Positions 8,825-14,838 of a stretch of 14,838 nucleotides of DNA are shown here, in pieces. The notes under the pieces are model-generated. The model was not told the DNA's origin. It made no database searches and was given only the letters and a program-made list of their open reading frames with translations. The position numbers and the translations under genes were made by a program. This DNA comes from Deltaproteobacteria bacterium. GTDB taxonomy: Bacteria; Myxococcota; Polyangia; Polyangiales; B10-G4. Numbering within the stretch: the stretch's first letter is position 1; every line of letters begins with the position of its first letter. The stretch covers positions 1-14,838 of the forward strand of contig JAFDCW010000173.1 in the NCBI GenBank assembly GCA_019312705.1. The letters run 5' to 3'.

Positions 8825-9487
8825 GTGACGGATTCAGCCCCTTCAACCTCCCCCATCGAGCACATCGCCTTTCGCCTGGGCTTCAAGCCCGCCCTGCGTT
8901 TGCGGCCCGGCCCTGACCTCGAGCGAGAGCGCGCCCGTGCCGAGGCCCGAGGCCTCGCGACCCGGGTTCGGGTCGGAGGGTCAGGTCAGGAACTTCTCTA
9001 CATTGCGCGCGATGAAGAGCGCGCCGCTGCGCTCGCGGAGGCGGAGGCGCTGTCCCTTTGCGGGACCGACGAGAGCATCGAGGGGCACCGTGAGTTGGGT
9101 CGGTTGCTCGGATATCCACGATGTTGCGTGCAGGCTTTCGTCACGCGGATCACCGAGTTCGAGTCGGCGGATCGCGGCCAGAGAGAGGATCACCTTGCGG
9201 TTCGCGACGCCCTGGGCCGAACGAAAATTGCCCACGGGCGCCTGAACCCGACCCCCCAGGAAGGCGGATCGACCCTGATTTCGTACTACCCGTGTCGCTT
9301 CGATTGCACCCTCAGTCTGCGCTACGGGGAGGCCGTCTTCGGGAAGATCGCCCAGCGCTGGCCCCGCCACAGCGACGAGATTAGGCGACGCCTCATGGCA
9401 CCCGTGACGATCACCACCCGAGGCACTCGGCTGCCCGGGGGCGCATCCTCCGAGGGGGGGGTCACCCTGCGCTTCGCCGCGTGGTAG
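8825..9487 (+). CDS. DUF483-like protein with LGYPRCC and YPCxxDC motifs
   Basis: A 220-residue soluble protein. The centre carries GRLLGYPRCCVQAF (about residues 92-105, Cys100 and Cys101), and downstream is YYPCRFDCTLSLRYG (about 155-168, Cys157 and Cys161). I recognise the combination of a Gly-Tyr-Pro-x-Cys-Cys motif and a later PCxxxC pair as the DUF483 family, whose biochemical role is not established as far as I know. The four conserved cysteines suggest a metal or Fe-S site. There is no signal peptide, and the C-terminus is basic and Gly-rich. The GTG start is preceded by an AAGTGATCC SD-like site. Lying between two radical SAM genes and next to an HGS-repeat peptide, it may be an accessory maturation factor, but that is inference only. 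Confidence 0.75.
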   Translation: MTDSAPSTSPIEHIAFRLGFKPALRLRPGPDLERERARAEARGLATRVRVGGSGQELLYIARDEERAAALAEAEALSLCGTDESIEGHRELGRLLGYPRCCVQAFVTRITEFESADRGQREDHLAVRDALGRTKIAHGRLNPTPQEGGSTLISYYPCRFDCTLSLRYGEAVFGKIAQRWPRHSDEIRRRLMAPVTITTRGTRLPGGASSEGGVTLRFAAW

Positions 9488-9532
9488 ACGCCCGCGGGCG
9501 GCCCTCCGGAACCCGCCGACACGGCAGAGTGC

Positions 9533-9561
9533 TTGTCGCTGGATGCGCCCTTCGCTACCTT
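9533..9561 (+). promoter_or_regulatory. Sigma70-like promoter of the Tat-exported protein gene
   Basis: TTGTCG (9533-9538) and TACCTT (9556-9561) are 17 bp apart. Transcription would start about 7 nt after the -10, which falls on the GTG start codon at 9569, so the mRNA would be leaderless. No Shine-Dalgarno site is present. Confidence 0.45.
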
Positions 9562-9568
9562 TGTACTC

Positions 9569-10138
9569 GTGAGCAGTGATGAAGAGCCGGTAATCCGGCA
9601 TGGCCGGCGAGAGTTCGTAGTCGCCGTGGGCACCATCGCCGCCGCAGCTGGACTACCCGTCGCGACTGCGGCGGCCCAAGGGTCTACCGGTGAGGCGGAA
9701 GGCCAATCGACGGACCCCATCGAAGCGGGACCCGTCTCCCGAGACCACGACGACGTCGCCGACCCCGCCGACGACGCGACGCGATTATTCCTCGGGCCCA
9801 TCGCCCCGGGGGCGGCTCTCGGGGGCTTCACGGTCGTCGCCGTGCACTCGGTCTTTCGGGGTGCGATCCCGCTGGTTCTCGAAGGCCACGGCCACCAGGT
9901 GCAGCTCGACGTGCTCGCCGCCGGTGCTGGACCGGCGCCCCTCGCCGAGGGGTCGGGCCTCGCCATCTACGGGAGCTTTCGCAGCGACGTCGAAGCACGA
10001 GTGGTTGGCCAGGCCGCCGCCGCTACCCTCGCCATGCTCGCATCGCGAAGCGACGCCGCGGCCCCCCTCGGCCTGCTCAGCTTCGAAGCGCGCGCCCAGC
10101 GACACCCATACGACGTGTACTCGGTTCTGCGCGACTAG
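9569..10138 (+). CDS. Tat-exported protein of unknown function
   Basis: A 189-residue protein. The N-terminus has [19 protein letters not shown] (residues 12-30), a twin-arginine motif (R13, R14, with F16) followed by a hydrophobic stretch and an ATAAA-QG cleavage site near residue 36. It is therefore likely exported folded or with a cofactor. After an acidic linker, a compact domain (about 72-189) contains three His close to its centre (H93, H108, H110, the last two as GHGH) and ends [10 protein letters not shown] do not recognise the family. The GTG at 9569 was chosen because a TTG further upstream adds residues before the Tat motif and overlaps the -35 of the predicted promoter. It sits 81 bp after the DUF483-like gene and 42 bp from the convergent repeat-peptide gene, so it may belong to the same system. 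Confidence 0.7.
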   Translation: MSSDEEPVIRHGRREFVVAVGTIAAAAGLPVATAAAQGSTGEAEGQSTDPIEAGPVSRDHDDVADPADDATRLFLGPIAPGAALGGFTVVAVHSVFRGAIPLVLEGHGHQVQLDVLAAGAGPAPLAEGSGLAIYGSFRSDVEARVVGQAAAATLAMLASRSDAAAPLGLLSFEARAQRHPYDVYSVLRD

Positions 10139-10180
10139 GGACGGGCTAGCCAGGGCTAGGGCAGCGCGCGAGGCAGCCGT

Positions 10181-10526
10181 CTACCAGGAGCCGTGCGAGC
10201 CATGGGAGCCGTGCGAGCCATGGGAGCCGTGCGAGCCGTGCGAGCCGTGCGAGCCGTGCGAGCCGTGCGAGCCGTGCGAGCCGTGCGAGCCGTGCGAGCC
10301 GTGCGTGCGAGCCGTGCGAGCCGTGCGAGCCGTGCGAGCCATGGGAGCCGTGGGACCAATGCTGGCCGAGGCGCACTGCATCCCGCGGCGCGGGGGAACC
10401 ATAGGCGCCGGGCTCCGCCCCGTCGGTCATGTCACGCTGGCGCGCCGTGAGCCGAATGGGGTCCTTCCCGAAGGTCGGGAGCTCGTCCTCGTCTTTCGGC
10501 GGTGCTTCGGAATCGGAGTCGGCCAT
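10181..10526 (-). CDS. hxsA: HxsA-like His-Gly-Ser repeat precursor peptide, frame broken inside the repeat
   Basis: A probable substrate of radical SAM maturation. The ATG at 10526 opens [20 protein letters not shown], an acidic leader with no signal peptide, then a charged middle, then GQHW (Trp57) and (SHG)n. As sequenced, after six Ser-His steps the frame changes and runs to 10146 as an artificial Ala-Arg-Leu repeat (126 residues). In the neighbouring frame the GSH repeat continues for 13 more units and ends Gly-Ser-Trp-stop at 10181. Removing the 4 extra bases (10301-10304) rejoins them into a 113-residue peptide with 18 His in HGS steps, bounded by Trp at each end. This matches the HxsA idea (tandem His-Xaa-Ser near the C-terminus) of the His-Xaa-Ser radical SAM system. 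It lies 71 bp after hxsD on the same strand. The break could be phase variation, a real mutation or a sequencing error in the repeat. Confidence 0.75.
10187..10355 (-). repeat. 9-bp minisatellite encoding Gly-Ser-His, about 18-19 units
   Basis: Read on the - strand the unit is GGCTCGCAC (Gly-Ser-His). Units at both ends carry silent changes: TCC for TCG and CAT for CAC at 10187-10216 and 10341-10355. The centre is nearly perfect, as expected from slippage or unequal exchange. The one irregular place is at 10301-10304, where a partial unit (gtgc on the + strand) precedes a full unit, meaning 4 extra or 5 missing bases. It is not a CRISPR array: units are too short and there are no spacers. Confidence 0.95.
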
Positions 10527-10535
10527 CGCTGTCCC

Positions 10536-10563
10536 AGTCTACGCGGGAGCCATCGAAGCGCAA
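10536..10563 (-). promoter_or_regulatory. Sigma70-like promoter of the HGS-repeat peptide gene
   Basis: On the - strand TTGCGC (10558-10563) and TAGACT (10536-10541) are 16 bp apart, and the -10 ends 9 nt before the hxsA ATG. A separate promoter would let the precursor be made in excess over HxsD. The GGGA in the short leader is at best a weak ribosome binding site. Confidence 0.45.
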
Positions 10564-10597
10564 TGATGCATCCCGGATGAAGGTCGGCAGGTCCGTC

Positions 10598-11128
10598 CTA
10601 CGTCGTCTCTTCGGGCGTCTCTTCTTGTGGCTCGGCTTGCGACTCTGCTTGCGAACCCTTCTCTGCACCCTTGTCTGCACCCTTCTTGCCGTACTTCTCC
10701 TCCCAGCTCTCAGCGATGCCGAGGGGGTCCTCGAAGGGGTCTTCGGAGAAGTCGAAGTCGTCGAGTTCGTCGAGGCTCGGGGGCCCCGCGGCTCCGTTCA
10801 TCGCCTGGAAGGTGACCACCTCGAGGGTGGCTTTGTTCTGTTCGGTGAGCTTCTCCCGGAAAGCCGCCGAGAGCAGTTCATTCGCGAAACGGCCGGCCAT
10901 CACTTCGAGGTCCTTCTCGGCCGATTCGCCGTCTTTTCGTGCGAGGACCACCGCGTACTTTCCCGCTTCGGGCACCTCGACGAACACCCAGTACTCGTCG
11001 ATGAACGCAAAACTCGCCGCGTAGAGTGCATCGATGGGGTAGAGGGCCTCGGGCACGGTGAGGGTGACCGTGCCTTCCGTCAGGTCAGCGGCGAGCACAC
11101 GCTCGGGGATTCCACGAAGTGCTGTCAT
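10598..11128 (-). CDS. hxsD: HxsD-like His-Xaa-Ser system protein with acidic C-terminal tail
   Basis: A 176-residue soluble protein. Residues about 10-112 fit the HxsD pattern: a short strand (VTLTVPEALYPIDALYAASF), an aromatic strand (AFIDEYWVFVEV), an Ala-Val-Val-Leu strand, then the helix FANELLSAAFREKLTEQNKA (81-100). The last corresponds to the LLNDYxLRE signature after which the HxsD family was first described, ending in VTFQAM. HxsD occurs in His-Xaa-Ser systems with the repeat protein HxsA and radical SAM maturases; its biochemical role is unknown, and binding the precursor is a reasonable guess. The tail (about 113-176) is disordered, first Asp/Glu-rich and then Lys/Glu/Gln-rich, and is unusual because the family is normally only about 100 residues. 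The ATG at 11128 is used because upstream codons in this frame are unlike protein and a promoter lies there. It is 71 bp upstream of hxsA and divergent from the large radical SAM gene. Confidence 0.78.
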   Translation of the reverse strand: MTALRGIPERVLAADLTEGTVTLTVPEALYPIDALYAASFAFIDEYWVFVEVPEAGKYAVVLARKDGESAEKDLEVMAGRFANELLSAAFREKLTEQNKATLEVVTFQAMNGAAGPPSLDELDDFDFSEDPFEDPLGIAESWEEKYGKKGADKGAEKGSQAESQAEPQEETPEETT

Positions 11129-11138
11129 GAGGAGACAG

Positions 11139-11167
11139 ACTCTACGTGGATCGGCGGCAGCGGTCAC
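11139..11167 (-). promoter_or_regulatory. Sigma70-like promoter of hxsD
   Basis: On the - strand GTGACC (11162-11167) and TAGAGT (11139-11144) are separated by 17 bp. The -10 ends 10 nt before the ATG, leaving a leader of only about three bases. No Shine-Dalgarno site is present. It sits in the 97-bp divergent gap shared with the large radical SAM gene, so both could be co-regulated. Confidence 0.45.
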
Positions 11168-11225
11168 GGGCGGGCATCGGACGTCCCCCGAGGCCCACGC
11201 CTCGCCCCCGCGAGGGGCATCCCGT

Positions 11226-14200
11226 ATGGTAGAGACCACTCGTGTGCGGATCGCCTTACTGAGCTTCCACAGCCACCGGGACCGCTCGTTCCTGGACGAC
11301 CGCGATCTCGCTCTGATCTCTGGCGACCTCGAGGCTGCCGGCCACGACAACGACGTGGTGGCTTCGGTCCTCGACCCAGCGGCGGTCGATGCAGGCCCCG
11401 AGGGTGCCCTCGCGCCACTGGCCAAGGCGCTCGGCGCCTACGACGTGGTCTTCTACGAACGCGTCTGGGATCACCGCATTCCCAGGGCCCTGGTGGCCCT
11501 TCTCCCGGAGGTCGTCTTCGTGCACGGAGTGGGTGAGCACTTGCTCGCCGAAGCACCTTGGCACTACCTCTGCGACGGCGACCTTCGCGAAACCTTCCCC
11601 GCCCTGGTCGAGCACCTTTGTGGCCGCGGCCCGCTTCCCAATGGCTGCGCGGTGCGTACCGAGGAGGGCATTCGCCGCGGGCTCGGCTTCCCCGGGCCGA
11701 CCACCGAGAGGGAGTTTCGCCCCAACCTGCACCCCGTCGTCGTGCCCCCGGGGGCCCTTCCGAGGGCTCGCAGCTTCTCGTTGATCGGCAACACCGGCTG
11801 CCCCTATCAGGCCGACGCCCGGGACAACCCCGCCTATCGGGGCGTCTCGCTCCCCGAAGGCGTGGGCCGAGGCTGCGCCTTCTGTACGACGGGGAACCGC
11901 TATCGGGCGCGATCCCACGACGACACCGCCCAGGGCCTCATCGAGCAAATCGCCTGGGTGCGCGCGCGGGCCCCGGAACGCACGAGGTTGGTGCTCAAGG
12001 ACCAGAACCCGTTCGCCTACCTGCCGAAAGTCCTCGAGGGCGTGCGCGACCGGAAGCTGGGGGGCTTCTCGCTGCTCCTCGAAACCCGGGCCGACTGGTT
12101 CCTCGCGGCGGACGACAAGCTCGCCGCCGCCCTCGAGCTCGCCCAGGAGGCGAAGGTGACCGTCGCCCCATTCCTGGTGGGGATCGAGAACTTCTCCGGT
12201 GCTGAACTCGACCGCTACAACAAGGGCGTCACGCCAGCCGACAACGAGCGTTTCCTCGGGCGCATGCGCGAGTGGGACGGTGCCCACGAGGCCTTCGACC
12301 TCAGCGAGGCGTCCTTCGGCTTCGTGCTCTTCTCTCCATGGACGACCCTCGGCGATCTCCGGCTCAACTACGATGCGCTTCGGCGCACGCGCTTTCACCA
12401 ACTCCGAGGCCACGTGCTGCGTTCGCGCGCCCGGCTCTACCCCGACACGGCCCTCTATTGGCTCGCCGAACGCGACGGCCTCCTCGCCCCGGATTACGAA
12501 GACGCCGCCGCCGACGCGGCAGCGCGCTACGGCTACTACCCGGCTCACGCCTTTCGTTTCGCCGACGCGACGGTAGCGCGGTTTGCGGCGGTCGCCGAAG
12601 AGGCCCTCGCGGCCACCGGTGGATCCGATGAGTTGCGGCTCTTCGGGACTCTCCTCGACGCATTCGAGGCGGACACGAGCGCCCAAGGGCAAGCGGTCAC
12701 GGTAGATGCGGTGCTCGCGACGATGGCCCGACAAGGGACGACGCCACCCCAGCGTGCTTCGGCCCGGAAGAGCAAACCGACACCGGCACCGCGACGCCGC
12801 GGCGCGACCGTGAGCATCTACCTGGGCGGCCAATGCGGCCTCTCGTGCGCGCCGTGCGATTGTCGTCAGGAGGGCACCCGAAACCCCCTCGCGGTCATCG
12901 GCCGTGGCGGCGATCGCCTCGAAATCCGGGGCGGGTCCCGCGGCGGCGCCGATCCGCGACCCCTGGCCGACGCCGCCCGGGCGGCGGGCTACTCTCAGAT
13001 CGTCCACCGGACCCACGCCATCGCGCTTCGTTTGCCCCGGGCCGCTGAGCTCGTCGCGAAGGCCGGCATCGATACGGTGTTGGTGCCGATGTTCTCGGCG
13101 GACGCGGAGATCCACGACCGCATCGCCGGGAGGCAGGGCGCACATCGGGCGAGCCTCCGGGGCCTCGCCAACGCCCAGGGGGCCGGCCTCCGGGTCGAGG
13201 TCGAGGTGCCCCTGTCGGCCGCGAACGTCGACCACCTCGTGCCTCTTCTGGAAACGGTTCACCGGGCCGCGCCGAACCTCGGAACCGTATGGATGAGCAT
13301 CCCGCGATCCGAGAGAACCGTGGGCCTCGCCCCGCCGCCCCTCGACCGACTCGCGCCGCGCCTTGCCGAGGCCATCTCGTGGTGCGCCACGCGGGACATC
13401 GATACGCCGCTCCCACCGACCAGCGGAGTGCCCCCGTGCGCGCTCCGTGATCACCCGGAGGCGGAACTCTCGTTCCGAGGGCGAGGTTTGCGAAAGCGCC
13501 GCGTTCAGCGCTTAACTCACGTGGCCACGTGCATGGACTGCGCGGCGAAGAACGTTTGCCCGGGGCTGACGGCGAGCTACGTCGCGGCCCACGGCGCGGC
13601 GGGCGTCGCGGCGCGTGCATTCACGGCCCTCCCCGCCCACCTCGACGGCAGGCGGCGCTCGAAGAGGCGCTGGACCGAGGAGGAAAAGACAGCCGCCCGG
13701 ACCACCCCCATCTTGGTCCTGCGTCCGACGGTTCACTGCAACCAGGACTGCGGCTTCTGCAGCGCCAACGAGACGACGAAGAACGTCTGGCCCGACCCGG
13801 ACGCGATGGTGCGGCAGATCGCCCGAGCCGCCGACCGGGGAGTCCGTCGAGTCTCGTTCTCCGGCGGGGAACCCACCCTGAGCCGCCATCTGCCGACCTA
13901 CGTACACGTCGCTCGCCGCGCCGGCGTGGCCGAGATCGAAGTGGTCACCAACGGCGTGCTTCTCGCACGCGAAGAGAAGGTCCGCACCCTTGCGGAGGCT
14001 GGCCTCACCCACGCTTTTGTCTCCCTGCATGCAAGCGACGAAGCCCTGTCCCGCGCGATCACGCTCAAGCGGGGAGACTTCGAGCGGACCGTCCTGGCCA
14101 TCGACCACCTCGTCGCGGCCGGCGTGCGCACCGCCGTGAACCACGTGGTCAATGCCCAGAGCTACCGTTTGCTTCCGGAGTTCGTGCGCTTCGTGCACGA

Positions 14201-14838
14201 TCGCTGGGCGGACGAGGTCATGATCTCCCTCGCTTTCGTGACACCGCAGTTCAAGGCCCTCGAGAACTTCTCCCTCGTGCCAAAAATGAGCGAGGTCCGG
14301 CCGGTCCTCCGCCTCGCCCTGCACGAGGCCCGACGACTGCGCGTCCCCGTCGTGGTCGGCTCGCGCCAGGGCCTGCCCCCGTGCCAGCTCGGAGAGTTCG
14401 AGGGGTGGAGCGACATCTTCGAGATGGCGAGCCCCGCAGCGAGCGAGGACGCCGACCAGAAGACCCAGGCACCGGCGTGTCGCCAATGTCGCTACCGAGA
14501 GCTCTGCACCGGGGTGTGGAAACCCTATGGGGAACGTTTTGGTCTCGGAGAGCTCGACGCAATCGAAGGCCCGGCGTTCACCGAAGCCGAAAAGCGCTCG
14601 GTCCTCGACCACGCCCAAGGCAGCCGGTGGGGACAGCCTCTGTCGTTTGATGACGTGCCGGAAACCCTTCGGCACCGTGACCTCGAAGCCGAAGGCCTCG
14701 TCACCGCGGCGGAAGCCGCGACAAGGCGGGACGTCGCGACGAACGCGCCGCGGGTCACACTCCCGGTCGTCGAGGGCTCCCGCCAGCTCCGCGTGGCCTT
14801 CGCCGGAACGGGCGGTCGGGCCCGTCGTCTGCTCGGGG
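11226..14838 (+). CDS. Giant three-module radical SAM protein (3' end outside window)
   Basis: One uninterrupted frame of 1204 codons that runs off the window. Module 1 (about 1-450) begins with a Rossmann-like B12-binding-type domain (VRIALLSFHSHRD, then YDVVFYERVW and VVFVHGVGE). Its radical SAM barrel has an atypical cluster motif C192-x24-C217-AF-C220, then LLLETRADWF. Module 2 (about 528-800) has CGLSCAPC (C537, C541, C544), an RGGSRGGADP segment in place of GGEP, and auxiliary Cys C738...C769-x2-C772-x5-C778. Module 3 (about 828-1110) has CNQDCGFC (C838, C842, C845), SGGEPTL (879-885) and C1053...C1085-x2-C1088-x5-C1094. After residue 1165 a Rossmann-like strand (LRVAFAGTGGRARRLL) begins a further domain that the window cuts. 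The ATG at 11226 has GAGGGG 8 nt upstream; a GTG at 11244 is possible. It is divergent from hxsD-hxsA and is the best candidate maturase for the repeat peptide. Confidence 0.88.
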   Translation, partial: MVETTRVRIALLSFHSHRDRSFLDDRDLALISGDLEAAGHDNDVVASVLDPAAVDAGPEGALAPLAKALGAYDVVFYERVWDHRIPRALVALLPEVVFVHGVGEHLLAEAPWHYLCDGDLRETFPALVEHLCGRGPLPNGCAVRTEEGIRRGLGFPGPTTEREFRPNLHPVVVPPGALPRARSFSLIGNTGCPYQADARDNPAYRGVSLPEGVGRGCAFCTTGNRYRARSHDDTAQGLIEQIAWVRARAPERTRLVLKDQNPFAYLPKVLEGVRDRKLGGFSLLLETRADWFLAADDKLAAALELAQEAKVTVAPFLVGIENFSGAELDRYNKGVTPADNERFLGRMREWDGAHEAFDLSEASFGFVLFSPWTTLGDLRLNYDALRRTRFHQLRGHVLRSRARLYPDTALYWLAERDGLLAPDYEDAAADAAARYGYYPAHAFRFADATVARFAAVAEEALAATGGSDELRLFGTLLDAFEADTSAQGQAVTVDAVLATMARQGTTPPQRASARKSKPTPAPRRRGATVSIYLGGQCGLSCAPCDCRQEGTRNPLAVIGRGGDRLEIRGGSRGGADPRPLADAARAAGYSQIVHRTHAIALRLPRAAELVAKAGIDTVLVPMFSADAEIHDRIAGRQGAHRASLRGLANAQGAGLRVEVEVPLSAANVDHLVPLLETVHRAAPNLGTVWMSIPRSERTVGLAPPPLDRLAPRLAEAISWCATRDIDTPLPPTSGVPPCALRDHPEAELSFRGRGLRKRRVQRLTHVATCMDCAAKNVCPGLTASYVAAHGAAGVAARAFTALPAHLDGRRRSKRRWTEEEKTAARTTPILVLRPTVHCNQDCGFCSANETTKNVWPDPDAMVRQIARAADRGVRRVSFSGGEPTLSRHLPTYVHVARRAGVAEIEVVTNGVLLAREEKVRTLAEAGLTHAFVSLHASDEALSRAITLKRGDFERTVLAIDHLVAAGVRTAVNHVVNAQSYRLLPEFVRFVHDRWADEVMISLAFVTPQFKALENFSLVPKMSEVRPVLRLALHEARRLRVPVVVGSRQGLPPCQLGEFEGWSDIFEMASPAASEDADQKTQAPACRQCRYRELCTGVWKPYGERFGLGELDAIEGPAFTEAEKRSVLDHAQGSRWGQPLSFDDVPETLRHRDLEAEGLVTAAEAATRRDVATNAPRVTLPVVEGSRQLRVAFAGTGGRARRLLG

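Noticed and set aside
9489..9500. 12-bp palindrome CGCCCGCGGGCG just after the DUF483-like stop
   Set aside because: It could be part of a terminator, but it has no loop or T tract and such palindromes are common at this GC content.
10187..10355. Tandem repeat as a CRISPR array
   Set aside because: The units are 9 bp and contiguous with no spacers, and no cas genes are near.
9690..10580. + strand frame giving Glu-Pro-Cys / Glu-Pro-Trp repeats
   Set aside because: It starts inside the Tat-protein gene in another frame. Unit variants that are silent in the - strand HGS frame change Cys to Trp here, so it is not the selected frame.
11256..13454. Long - strand open frame (732 codons)
   Set aside because: It is a shadow of the giant radical SAM gene. 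The + strand frame has cluster motifs and SGGEPTL, while the antisense translation has no recognisable domain.

Overview
This is a GC-rich (strong G/C third-position bias) bacterial window that looks like Myxococcota. The support is a Cys-rich lipoprotein with four CDGxDNDCDGxxDE motifs (the MopE-type putative metal-binding repeat common in myxobacteria), a beta-helix lipoprotein with an Asp/Gly/Pro linker, and frequent GTG starts. No RNA genes, insertion sequences or CRISPR arrays were found, and no gap over about 100 bases lacks a gene.

Left part (1-3046, + strand): the end of an efflux operon. It holds the C-terminus of an ABC-2 permease, a second complete ABC-2 permease (ATGA overlap), and a TolC-like outer membrane factor. 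The TolC-like gene is broken by an exact 17-bp tandem duplication; removing one copy restores a 502-residue protein. Convergent to it is a 771-residue right-handed beta-helix lipoprotein (3054-5369, - strand).

Right part (5469-14838): two unusual radical SAM proteins enclose a small-peptide locus that I read as a divergent His-Xaa-Ser (Hxs) type RiPP-like system. On the - strand, hxsD (10598-11128) is followed by an hxsA-like precursor (10181-10526). The precursor has an acidic/charged leader and then a 9-bp minisatellite encoding about 18 His-Gly-Ser units, bounded by Trp on both sides and ending in Gly-Ser-Trp-stop. The array contains one irregular unit (4 extra or 5 missing bases) that breaks the frame, so as sequenced the protein is out of frame for two thirds of the array.

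Divergent from hxsD is a radical SAM protein of at least 1204 residues, open at the window end. It has three radical SAM-like modules: an N-terminal B12-type Rossmann/radical SAM module with an atypical CX24CX2C motif, then two CX3CX2C modules, each followed by a SPASM-like Cys set. The other radical SAM protein (5469-7373) is a duplicated version whose first half has lost its SAM-cluster cysteines. Between them lie a MopE-like lipoprotein (- strand), a DUF483-like Cys protein and a Tat-exported protein of unknown function (both + strand).

My working model is that the multi-module radical SAM enzymes replace the usual single-module HxsB/HxsC maturases and act on the HGS-repeat peptide with HxsD, with the DUF483-like and Tat proteins as accessory factors. 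The repeat, the HxsD-like sequence and the radical SAM motifs are visible in the sequence; the functional link is inferred from clustering. Several genes have a -10-like hexamer only 5-11 nt before the start codon and no Shine-Dalgarno, which suggests leaderless mRNAs.
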